Origin: Saprospiraceae bacterium
GTDB taxonomy: Bacteria > Bacteroidota > Bacteroidia > Chitinophagales > Saprospiraceae
Direction of reading: 5' to 3'
DNA length: 5,097 nucleotides
Assembly: GCA_027009605.1 (NCBI GenBank)
Contig: JALVCY010000094.1
Span: 1-5,097 of the forward strand
Position 1 is the stretch's first letter. Each line of letters opens with the position of its first letter. A program made the translations under genes and the position numbers. The notes under the pieces are model-generated. The model was not told the origin of the DNA, did no database searches, and saw only the letters and a program-made list of their open reading frames with translations. Below are positions 1 through 4,950 of this stretch, piece after piece.

Positions 1-1
1 T

Positions 2-346
2 TGCGAGAAAATAGACGGTTGGTATGACCACTATATATTTGTCGGTGGCCGGATGGTAGCGATGGTTAAGCGGATAGCCGGAGCCAATATCGGCGTGGAA
101 TTATATACTTTTACAGACCACTTAGGGTCAGTAGTTAAGGTGAGCAACCAGTACGGTTATGCCTTGTACGAGCAAAATTTTGACCCATGGGGCAGAAAAC
201 GCAACCCCAATACTTGGAATTACGATAATATCCCCGTAACTTACGCCTATTGGGCAAGCTCCAATCGCGGCTTTACGGGGCATGAGCATCTGCCGGACTT
301 TAAGCTGATTAAGTACACAGATAAGGGGTTTTGTGAATTAAGATGA
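2..346 (+). CDS. RHS-repeat protein, core fragment (5' partial, truncated by a foldback insertion)
   Basis: The reading frame is open to the left edge, so the true start lies outside the window; the first internal ATG is at 53. The translation shows typical RHS/YD-repeat core blocks: YTFTDHLGSVVKVSNQYGYA, then EQNFDPWGRKRNP, then RGFTGHEHLPDFKLI. In intact relatives the last block continues directly into xMNGRMYDP. Here the last native residue is about Ile at 308-310, and the final 11 codons (KYTDKGFCELR) and the TGA at 344-346 come from the inserted element. RHS proteins form a shell that encloses a C-terminal toxin; the rest of this core and the toxin lie at 474-1595 in another frame. The product is therefore probably a non-functional N-terminal part. 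The RHS assignment is firm; that the gene is inactivated is inference, since sequencing error is unlikely to create a whole 160-bp element. Confidence 0.9.
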   Translation, partial: CEKIDGWYDHYIFVGGRMVAMVKRIAGANIGVELYTFTDHLGSVVKVSNQYGYALYEQNFDPWGRKRNPNTWNYDNIPVTYAYWASSNRGFTGHEHLPDFKLIKYTDKGFCELR

Positions 347-471
347 TAGGAAATTTTGTTCTAATCGAAGTAAAAAGCACAGGCATAGCCTAAGCTATGG
401 CGAGCATTTTTACTGAAGAGTAGGGCATAATTTGCATCATATTAACCGCAAAATCCCTTGTTTGTGTACTT
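311..471. mobile_element. Foldback / MITE-like element inserted in the RHS core
   Basis: The left end AAGTACACAGATAAGGGGTT and the reverse complement of the right end, AAGTACACAAACAAGGGATT, match at 17 of 20 positions. The similarity continues inward with small indels (TTAAGATGAT against TTAATATGAT; AAGTAAAAAGC against CAGTAAAAATGC) to a central palindrome CATAGC-CTAA-GCTATG at 384-399. The whole element is thus one imperfect hairpin of about 161 bp without coding capacity, the structure expected of a non-autonomous element moved by a transposase in trans. It lies exactly where RHS proteins have uninterrupted sequence. No convincing target duplication is visible (flanks GATT and CAAT), so the ends could be off by a few bases. 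I cannot name the parent insertion-sequence family. Confidence 0.85.
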
Positions 472-1595
472 CAATGAACGGCCGGATGTATGATCCGGTA
501 GTCGGTCGTATGCTAAGCACAGATAATAATGTCAATGGTGCATACTCCGCACTCGGTTATGATCGTTATGCTTATGCGCTTAATAATCCGTTGAAGTATT
601 CGGATCCGGATGGGGAAACTCCGCAGTTGCTTGCAGCAGCAGTAGGGGCGGTAATTGGGGTAATCGGTAATGGAATCTCTAATATTCAGCATGGTGAGAA
701 GTTCTTTAAAGGAGCTGGGAAAGCAGCCGTATGGGGAGCAATAAGTGGACTTACTTTTAATGCAGTAGGAACTGCATTTGGTGGACTTGGAAGTTTTGGC
801 CATGAAGTAGGTCGAGCTGTTACACATGGTGCCGTAAATATGGTGATGTCAACGGCACGGACTTTAGTCGAAGGTGGAGACCCGACATGGGGAATGGCAG
901 CAAAGAGCTTTGGAGTAGGGGCATTTTCTTCGATGTTTTCGTCAGGATTTGGCGCCGCACATGCGAACACTGGAGTTACCCCAAATGTATTTGGGACAGT
1001 GATGGCTGGTGGGTTTGGCGGTGCATTTGGAGCTGCTATTATGGGGGGAGATCCCGTGAAAGGGTTTACGCAGGGGGTTATTTTGGCGGCGACTAATCAT
1101 GCGATGCATTCTGCCATGATGTCATCTCCTGATATGGTGGCCTATATGATGACAGGACGACTTCGTCATCTTGTTGGGGCGGATGCTATTTCTATTGGTG
1201 CTGCCGAGGATGGTTATCTAGGAGTTGGAGCAAGCCTTGAATTTGGTGGAGTATTGATTTTGCGAGGAACTGATAAGGGAAAAATTGTACCATTTATCGA
1301 TGGTGGCTTAGGTTCTGGTGCAGATGCGGGGGCTGGTGTGAAAGCTACAAAGTATTACTATACTGGTACAATCCGGCATTTTAGGATGTCAACTCTTGAA
1401 GGGACTCGCCAAGAGTATAATGCATCTGCTGGTATTCTAGGTGCAAGTGTTGGATTGTCAGTTAGTTGGTCAAATTTTGATAGGCATAATCAAAGAGTTT
1501 TTGGTTTGGGGGCATCTATTGGTTTAGATATTCCTGCGCCAATTAATCTAGGGTTTAACTATAATATAGGCCAAACAATTCTTTTAAAATTTTAG
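432..1595 (+). CDS. RHS core C-terminal part with pre-toxin segment and Gly-rich beta-type toxin domain
   Basis: Residues 16-34 (NGRMYDPVVGRMLSTDNNV) and 42-62 (GYDRYAYALNNPLKYSDPDGE) are the conserved end of an RHS core, after which the toxin normally starts. Residues 63-230 are Gly/Ala-rich and hydrophobic (AAAVGAVIGVIGNGI, GGFGGAFGAAIMGGD), like the pre-toxin segment of Bacteroidota RHS proteins. Residues 231-387 form the variable tip: repeated Gly-rich, alternating strands (YLGVGASLEFGG, AGILGASVGLSVSWSNF, FGLGASIGLDI) ending in ILLKF, which suggests an all-beta, possibly membrane-acting toxin; I see no nuclease or peptidase motif. A match to one of the named all-beta polymorphic toxin families is possible but unproven. 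The first 14 codons, including the TTG start at 432, come from the foldback element; ATG 474 is the other in-frame start. In the ancestor this continued from the gene ending at 346. Membrane-directed immunity candidates follow 9 bp later. Confidence 0.85.
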   Translation: MHHINRKIPCLCTSMNGRMYDPVVGRMLSTDNNVNGAYSALGYDRYAYALNNPLKYSDPDGETPQLLAAAVGAVIGVIGNGISNIQHGEKFFKGAGKAAVWGAISGLTFNAVGTAFGGLGSFGHEVGRAVTHGAVNMVMSTARTLVEGGDPTWGMAAKSFGVGAFSSMFSSGFGAAHANTGVTPNVFGTVMAGGFGGAFGAAIMGGDPVKGFTQGVILAATNHAMHSAMMSSPDMVAYMMTGRLRHLVGADAISIGAAEDGYLGVGASLEFGGVLILRGTDKGKIVPFIDGGLGSGADAGAGVKATKYYYTGTIRHFRMSTLEGTRQEYNASAGILGASVGLSVSWSNFDRHNQRVFGLGASIGLDIPAPINLGFNYNIGQTILLKF

Positions 1596-1604
1596 AAAAG
1601 GAAT

Positions 1605-1970
1605 ATGGATTTATTTGGGAATAAAAAATTTGCTATCTTTTTGGGCTTGGCATTATTAATCACCTTTGTTTTTGGTAGAGTTCTTGATTTTAGGATAAAG
1701 AAAGAGCTTTCAGTATTTGCTCTACCTAGTTATAATCAGGCCTTTGGTGAGCGTGTGAAGACTTGGAAAATTGTTCATAGAACATTTACCGTTAATAATA
1801 AGTATGCATTTTCAATGTCATTGTCACCAATAGATAGGGTTAAAGATGATAGTATAATATATTTGGGGATTGGGGATTATTTTTGGAAGCATAAAAATTC
1901 TGATACTATGTACATAACACGATCCCTTGATACTTTTATATATGTATTTGATATTGACGAAATGAAATAG
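1605..1970 (+). CDS. Small membrane-anchored protein, candidate immunity protein for the preceding toxin
   Basis: This 121-aa protein has a short positive N-terminus (NKK), one hydrophobic segment at about residues 9-24 (FAIFLGLALLITFVFG) and a roughly 95-residue soluble part with beta-like stretches (DSIIYLGIGDYFWK, SLDTFIYVFDI). The charge pattern predicts N-in, so the soluble part would face the periplasm. The ATG is 9 bp after the toxin stop and is preceded by AAAAGGA, a reasonable ribosome site, and the next gene starts 3 bp after its stop, so the three are very likely co-transcribed. Position directly after an RHS tip is the usual place of the immunity gene. No family is recognised; the immunity role is inferred from position and topology only. 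It is much more AT-rich than the RHS core. Confidence 0.8.
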   Translation: MDLFGNKKFAIFLGLALLITFVFGRVLDFRIKKELSVFALPSYNQAFGERVKTWKIVHRTFTVNNKYAFSMSLSPIDRVKDDSIIYLGIGDYFWKHKNSDTMYITRSLDTFIYVFDIDEMK

Positions 1971-1973
1971 AAT

Positions 1974-2444
1974 ATGAAAAAAGTAGTAATGTTAATTGTC
2001 TTTGGTTTAATTATTAATGGATGTGTTAATCCAATGTATAAAACCATAAAGGAATTAGAGAATACAAAATTTGATAACAGTCAAGATATTATTACGTCGA
2101 GAAAGGCTTTGAATCTTGTGGAGAAGGATTTGCTAGATAGTTTGAAATTATTATTCCCGGAAGATATAATTCTCCAAACAAATGACACGGTTTGGTCTAA
2201 AGTTATGAGTGATGCTAAACTAGCCATTTTAGAAGGAATTACTCCACCTGATAGTCTTCTTCAGATATCTAATTCAGTAAATCTAAAAGATGGGAAGAAG
2301 CAAACCTTTGCCAAGATTAGCTTTCCATTTGTGAATAAAAAAGAAAATGCAAAAACAACTTACGTAAACATGGTAGTTTCAGAAAATAAGTTGTATGGAT
2401 TGTTTGTGGGTAAATACCCGTTTGGTATGCATATACTTAAATAA
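1974..2444 (+). CDS. Putative lipoprotein, second gene after the RHS toxin
   Basis: The 156-aa product begins MKKVVMLIVFGLIINGC, a lipoprotein signal peptide with lipobox I-N-G-C and acylated Cys17. Without an acidic retention signal that I can interpret, the final membrane is open. The mature part is mixed alpha/beta, with Lys/Asp-rich polar helices near residues 23-60 and beta-like stretches later (KISFPFVNKK, TYVNMVVSENKLYGLFVG). The gene starts 3 bp after the stop of the preceding membrane-protein gene, so it is the last gene of the toxin operon; the repeated intergenic module follows. I do not recognise a family. It is a plausible second immunity component, or an accessory lipoprotein carried by the cassette. 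Confidence 0.8.
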   Translation: MKKVVMLIVFGLIINGCVNPMYKTIKELENTKFDNSQDIITSRKALNLVEKDLLDSLKLLFPEDIILQTNDTVWSKVMSDAKLAILEGITPPDSLLQISNSVNLKDGKKQTFAKISFPFVNKKENAKTTYVNMVVSENKLYGLFVGKYPFGMHILK

Positions 2445-2511
2445 AAACTAGCGATAACATGGGAATGGGTCACTAGAAAATCTTTAAACTATTGTTTGCA
2501 GCACATGCCCA

Positions 2512-2743
2512 CTGGCACAGCTCATATCACTTAAAATAAAAACTAAGCCAGCTCGGCCGCACCAAGTACAGGCATCTCGCCCAAGAGAACTAGTATTGTC
2601 TGTGAAAGCAAAATGACCTATCTTTGTAGAATACTCGTTGGCGATATTACGAGAGATTAGCTTGATTCCGGCTGGAAATGAATGGTGAATGTTGAAATAC
2701 TTCACTTTTGGATGTTGGGGGCTGTAAGGTCTGACGTGTGGGG
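2512..2743 (+). repeat. Repeated promoter/leader module, copy 1 (in front of cassette B)
   Basis: This non-coding stretch of over 200 bp recurs at 3703-3957 and, cut by the window edge, at 4951-5097. From 2535 to the end of the -7 box at 2626 it matches 5006-5097 at 86 of 92 positions without gaps. Shared blocks in order are CTGGCACAGC, AAAAACTAAGCC, CTCGNCCGCACCAAGTACAGG, GAGAACTAGTATTGT, GTGAAAGCAAAATG and TATCTTTG. After the promoter, copies 1 and 2 share TAGARTACTC, AGCTTGATTC, CTTCACTTTTGGAYGTTG and AAGGYCTGACG. The module lies between complete gene pairs, never within one, so it behaves as a cassette header. The 2445-2511 stretch before it holds nothing I can identify. Confidence 0.85.
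2596..2626 (+). promoter_or_regulatory. Bacteroidota-type promoter for cassette B
   Basis: TTG at 2596-2598, a 20-base spacer, and TATCTTTG at 2619-2626 match the known Bacteroidota primary-sigma pattern (-33 TTTG, -7 TAnnTTTG). Transcription would start near 2633, giving a leader of about 140 nt before the ATG at 2771. The same boxes with the same spacer are kept in the other two module copies, which supports function. Confidence 0.75.
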
Positions 2744-2756
2744 TCTATTTCGGTAA
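2685..2756 (+). promoter_or_regulatory. Leader of cassette B: short hairpin and possible 14-codon leader peptide
   Basis: GTGAA (2685-2689) can pair with TTCAC (2701-2705), followed by TTTTGG; the second module copy has a stronger version of this hairpin. Immediately after it, ATG 2712 opens a 14-codon frame (MLGAVRSDVWGLFR) ending at TAA 2754-2756, 14 bases before the cassette B start. The related text MLAGAIRSDERG occurs at the start region of cassette C. Whether the frame is translated, or only reflects the shared DNA repeat, cannot be told here. Confidence 0.3.
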
Positions 2757-2770
2757 TCATAATCTAAAAA

Positions 2771-3226
2771 ATGGTTTTTGAGACAAATATTGAAGAAAAG
2801 TGGTTAGATGTAAAACAGTATGCATCAAAGAGATGTGATATGGTAGCTTTTAACGTTCTTTATGAGTGTAATGAGTATTTTGTATTTATGAAAGAGTACC
2901 AAGATAGTATGATTTTGGGAGAAGATTTAGATAAAGAATATGCTTCGGGGCAATCAATCTTCTTTCGTTATACGGAAAAAATGAAATCTTTCATGGAAGA
3001 AAAGTCATTTGATTCGTTTTATAATGATTTTATTGAAGACCCGTCTTTCTATATTGCTGGTAAAGAAGTTGTCTGGACTATTACACATGAAAATTATATT
3101 TTTTTGGCAGATGATTTACCAGATTTTGAGTATTTTAGAGCAAAAGGATTTCTTTTAGAGATCGAGCAACAAAGAGATATACCCCCAAAAGTTAGTTTTT
3201 GGAAGCAATTAAAGAAGCTATTTTAA
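2771..3226 (+). CDS. Acidic cytosolic protein of unknown family, candidate orphan immunity protein
   Basis: The 151-aa product has no signal peptide or membrane segment, is rich in Glu, Asp and aromatic residues, and ends in a basic tail (FWKQLKKLF). An in-frame TAA at 2765-2767 stops any extension, so ATG 2771 is the first start. It is the first gene after a promoter module and its stop is 12 bp before a lipoprotein gene. No toxin or RHS core precedes it in this cassette. Small, acidic, cytosolic proteins downstream of RHS genes are often immunity proteins against nucleic-acid- or protein-targeting toxins, so an orphan immunity gene is my favoured reading, but I do not recognise the family and the toxin it would neutralise is unknown. 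Confidence 0.8.
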   Translation: MVFETNIEEKWLDVKQYASKRCDMVAFNVLYECNEYFVFMKEYQDSMILGEDLDKEYASGQSIFFRYTEKMKSFMEEKSFDSFYNDFIEDPSFYIAGKEVVWTITHENYIFLADDLPDFEYFRAKGFLLEIEQQRDIPPKVSFWKQLKKLF

Positions 3227-3238
3227 AACTAGAGAAAT

Positions 3239-3655
3239 ATGAAATATTTTATTTTTTTGGCATTATGCCTCTCTAGCTGCAATAGTTGTAAAGCTCCATT
3301 GGTTGATTATGGGTTAAGTTTTACGATTAAGAATAAAAAGACCGACACAATAACTTGGTTTGTTCCTTCAGTAGATGAGCAACTTTCTTCTGTTGGTTTG
3401 CCCAAGGAAAGACCAAAGATTGTATCACGCATTATTCCACCTAATGCTGTGCACGGAGAATGGCTTCAAGCTCATGAAGGTAAAAATTTCTTTGATGAAC
3501 TGCCAACAGATACATTGTACTTTTTTGTCCTTAAGTATAATGATTATTCTACAAAGCCTTGGGATACCATTGTCGCAAATGATTTGTTTTTGGAGCGAGT
3601 AAAGGTAACGGAAGATAGTCTTAAATCGCTTAATTACTTGATTGTAATAGATTGA
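3239..3655 (+). CDS. Putative lipoprotein of a small Bacteroidota family, second gene of cassette B
   Basis: The 138-aa product begins MKYFIFLALCLSSC, a lipoprotein signal with lipobox L-S-S-C (Cys14) and another Cys at 17. The mature protein has an early TIKNKKTDTITWFVPS stretch, a central IIPPNAVHGEW, and a C-terminal pattern of DTLYFFVL, PWDTIVAND and LTEDSLKxLN type (here VKVTEDSLKSLNYLIV). From memory this resembles a common small Bacteroidota lipoprotein family with the layout 'DTL.iFifD...W..I......L.R..L...DL..LNw.I'; its function is not known to me. The gene lies 12 bp after the acidic protein gene and shares its promoter. Its first residues resemble those of the cassette C lipoprotein (SSC...PLVDYG against SSC...PLIDCG). 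Confidence 0.8.
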   Translation: MKYFIFLALCLSSCNSCKAPLVDYGLSFTIKNKKTDTITWFVPSVDEQLSSVGLPKERPKIVSRIIPPNAVHGEWLQAHEGKNFFDELPTDTLYFFVLKYNDYSTKPWDTIVANDLFLERVKVTEDSLKSLNYLIVID

Positions 3656-3806
3656 TGACAAGGAATGTGGGTTGAGTTATTGGTTCTGTTGGCATACACC
3701 CGCTGGCACAGCCCATTCCAATCAATTAAAAGCCAAGCAAGCTCGGTAAGCCTTTTAGGCTTAAGCCGCATCTGGTGTAGGCGTCTCGCCTACGAGAACT
3801 AGTGTA

Positions 3807-3837
3807 TTGTTTATGAAAGCAAATTGGGTTATCTTTG
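3807..3837 (+). promoter_or_regulatory. Bacteroidota-type promoter for cassette C
   Basis: TTG at 3807-3809 and TATCTTTG at 3830-3837 are separated by 20 bases, as in copies 1 and 3, although the spacer itself has several substitutions. Expected transcription start is near 3844. The preserved boxes amid diverged surroundings argue that the promoter is under selection. Confidence 0.72.
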
Positions 3838-3897
3838 TAGAGTACTCACTGGTCTAATATACTGGAAAATCAGCTTGATTCTGTCTAGTTGTGAAGT

Positions 3898-3922
3898 GTG
3901 AAGGTTGAAACCCTTCACTTTT
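3898..3922 (+). promoter_or_regulatory. Leader hairpin with T-tract, possible attenuator
   Basis: GTGAAGG (3898-3904) pairs perfectly with CCTTCAC (3912-3918) across a 7-base loop and is followed by TTTT. It lies about 55 bases into the predicted transcript and before the gene. A weak intrinsic terminator or attenuator is possible, but the T-tract is short; it could equally be only a stabilising leader structure. Confidence 0.35.
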
Positions 3923-3931
3923 GGACGTTGC

Positions 3932-4018
3932 GGCCTACAAGGCCTGACGAGCGGTGGTTGTTGTTTTTGGGGTTGGAAGGGTGATGCTAGCAGGGGCTAT
4001 AAGGTCTGACGAGCGGGG
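3932..4018 (+). repeat. Two direct copies of a short GC-rich repeat (GGCCTACAAGGCCTGACGAG type)
   Basis: GGCCTACAAGGCCTGACGAGCGG (shown here as one unit of about 24 bp at 3932-3955) recurs as GGGCTATAAGGTCTGACGAG plus CGGGG at 3995-4018. A third relative, GGGCTGTAAGGTCTGACG, is in the cassette B leader at 2719-2736. In cassette C the second copy lies inside the annotated reading frame, making the true start of that gene uncertain. All are much more GC-rich than the cassette genes. Confidence 0.6.
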
Positions 4019-4424
4019 GGCTAAATATGGGGCTATTACTGGCGGAACAATGGCAAGTATGAGAATAATGGCTTTTGGGGCTGCTTATGTACCTGAAAAG
4101 GAATATGGTGATTTTACTAGTAAACCGGTCTATAGAAGGGGACATTTTTTATGGCCAAAAAGTACTGGAATATCCATTGGCAGAAACTTGATAACTCGAT
4201 TGACGGGTGATTCTAAATATGATGCTCATTTAAGAGCACATGAATTGGGACATTATTATCAACAAACTAAATTGGGATTTGCGAATTTTTATGCAAGAAC
4301 CGTGGGAGAATATGTAAAATATGGAATGGGAAAAACATACGATACTGGAGGTACATTAGAGTTTGGAGCTCAAAGATATTCTTTGAATACGGTAGGGTAT
4401 TTTCAAATATCATACGTATATTAA
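3954..4424 (+). CDS. Orphan toxin-tip-like protein with HELGH zinc-peptidase motif
   Basis: Counting from GTG 3954 (156 aa), His96-Glu97-Leu-Gly-His100 is an HExxH zinc motif within RAHELGHYYQQTKLGF, and Glu136 in LEFGAQRY (ExxA) is a candidate third ligand, the gluzincin-like arrangement. This HELGHYxQ...ExxA layout is seen at the C-termini of Bacteroidota RHS proteins. There is no RHS core or DPDG boundary in front, and no signal peptide, so this is an orphan tip or a remnant. The start is uncertain: GTG 3954, ATG 3984 (MLAGAIRSDERG, inside a repeat) and ATG 4050 are all in frame, and the first 20-odd codons overlap repeated leader DNA. The C-terminus may be frameshifted (see findings). The lipoprotein gene begins 56 bp later. 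It could be a peptidase toxin, or a catalytically inert remnant. Confidence 0.7.
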   Translation: MVVVFGVGRVMLAGAIRSDERGAKYGAITGGTMASMRIMAFGAAYVPEKEYGDFTSKPVYRRGHFLWPKSTGISIGRNLITRLTGDSKYDAHLRAHELGHYYQQTKLGFANFYARTVGEYVKYGMGKTYDTGGTLEFGAQRYSLNTVGYFQISYVY

Positions 4425-4480
4425 TCGTTCTAACTACGGTAGTTATTATCTAGGTTTTTCACAAAAATTATACTAAAATA

Positions 4481-4936
4481 ATGAAGTGGTACTTTCTTTT
4501 TGCCATAATGGCTACAATTTCAAGCTGTTGTCAATTACCTTTAATTGATTGTGGGCCAAAAATAGAGGAATTAAAGGTGTCTCCGGAAAATGTTAAATTG
4601 GCTACTGATAAAGAAATTCAGATTAAGGCTTGGCAGTATTATTCACGTGTGGATAATGAGCCCTCTATATTACATTTAGATTTTGAATTGGTAAAATCAG
4701 ATAGTGTGTTCATAGATAAAGCAACTATTTATATACCTGAAACGGTTCAGCATGGTAAGATTAATGCAGAGCTTTTTGCTTCTAGTATTAAAAAAGATTT
4801 AAGAACTCAATCGTTAAGTTTTCAATTCCCACATTGTTGTAAAAATTATCCTTTAGAAATAAAATTGGATAGTATTCCTATGATTTTGAATTCGGATACA
4901 GTTTATGCAAATCTAAACATTAAGATTACAAAATAG
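4481..4936 (+). CDS. Putative lipoprotein, last gene of cassette C
   Basis: The 151-aa product begins MKWYFLFAIMATISSCC, a lipoprotein signal with lipobox I-S-S-C (Cys16). The mature part looks beta-rich, with alternating strands (EIQIKAWQYY, ILHLDFELVK, ATIYIPETV, SLSFQFPHCC, VYANLNIKITK), compatible with an immunoglobulin-like sandwich; this fold is a guess from the pattern. Four further cysteines in the mature part (17, 24 and a pair in PHCCKN) might form disulfides in the periplasm. It follows the HELGH gene by 56 bp, or by only 4 bp if that gene once ended at TAA 4474-4476. By position it is the immunity candidate for that protein. I do not recognise a family. Confidence 0.8.
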   Translation: MKWYFLFAIMATISSCCQLPLIDCGPKIEELKVSPENVKLATDKEIQIKAWQYYSRVDNEPSILHLDFELVKSDSVFIDKATIYIPETVQHGKINAELFASSIKKDLRTQSLSFQFPHCCKNYPLEIKLDSIPMILNSDTVYANLNIKITK

Positions 4937-4950
4937 CTAGGAGAAGCCTG

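Larger units (their letters stand above)
3703..3957 (+). repeat. Repeated promoter/leader module, copy 2 (in front of cassette C)
   Basis: This is the most divergent of the three copies, but it keeps all the blocks: CTGGCACAGCCCAT, CCAATCAA, a CTCGG segment, GAGAACTAG, GAAAGCAAA and TATCTTTGTAGAG, then the leader blocks AGCTTGATTC and CTTCACTTTTGGACGTTG. It carries an insertion relative to the others that forms the perfect hairpin TAAGCCT-TTT-AGGCTTA (3747-3763). Next to it GTAGGCG-TCT-CGCCTAC (3777-3793) forms a 7-bp stem, whereas the other copies keep only the inner GGCG/CGCC or a weakened form. The 3656-3702 stretch before the module holds nothing further. Confidence 0.8.

Noticed and set aside
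305..476. Target-site duplication of the foldback element
   Set aside because: The flanks CTGATT and CAATGAAC share no direct repeat, and restoring the RHS frame requires about 160 inserted bases; the exact ends cannot be fixed without an empty site.
513..970. Two minus-strand open frames opposite the RHS end
   Set aside because: The plus strand here carries unmistakable RHS core and pre-toxin sequence; these are shadows with Cys/Ser- or Pro/Ala-rich low-quality translations.
887..1096. 69-codon plus-strand frame overlapping the pre-toxin region
   Set aside because: Trp/Gly-rich translation in an alternative frame of the Gly-rich coding region; no independent support.
2449..2494. Possible terminator from CTAGCGA...TCACTAG after the first lipoprotein gene
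   Set aside because: The stem has a mismatch, a long loop and no T-tract; not enough for a terminator call.
2484..2705. 73-codon open frame on the minus strand
   Set aside because: It lies entirely within the non-coding repeated header, covers the conserved plus-strand promoter, and has no protein features.
3375..3661. Alternative frames on both strands over the cassette B lipoprotein
   Set aside because: The lipobox-containing frame with its family-like C-terminal pattern explains this DNA.
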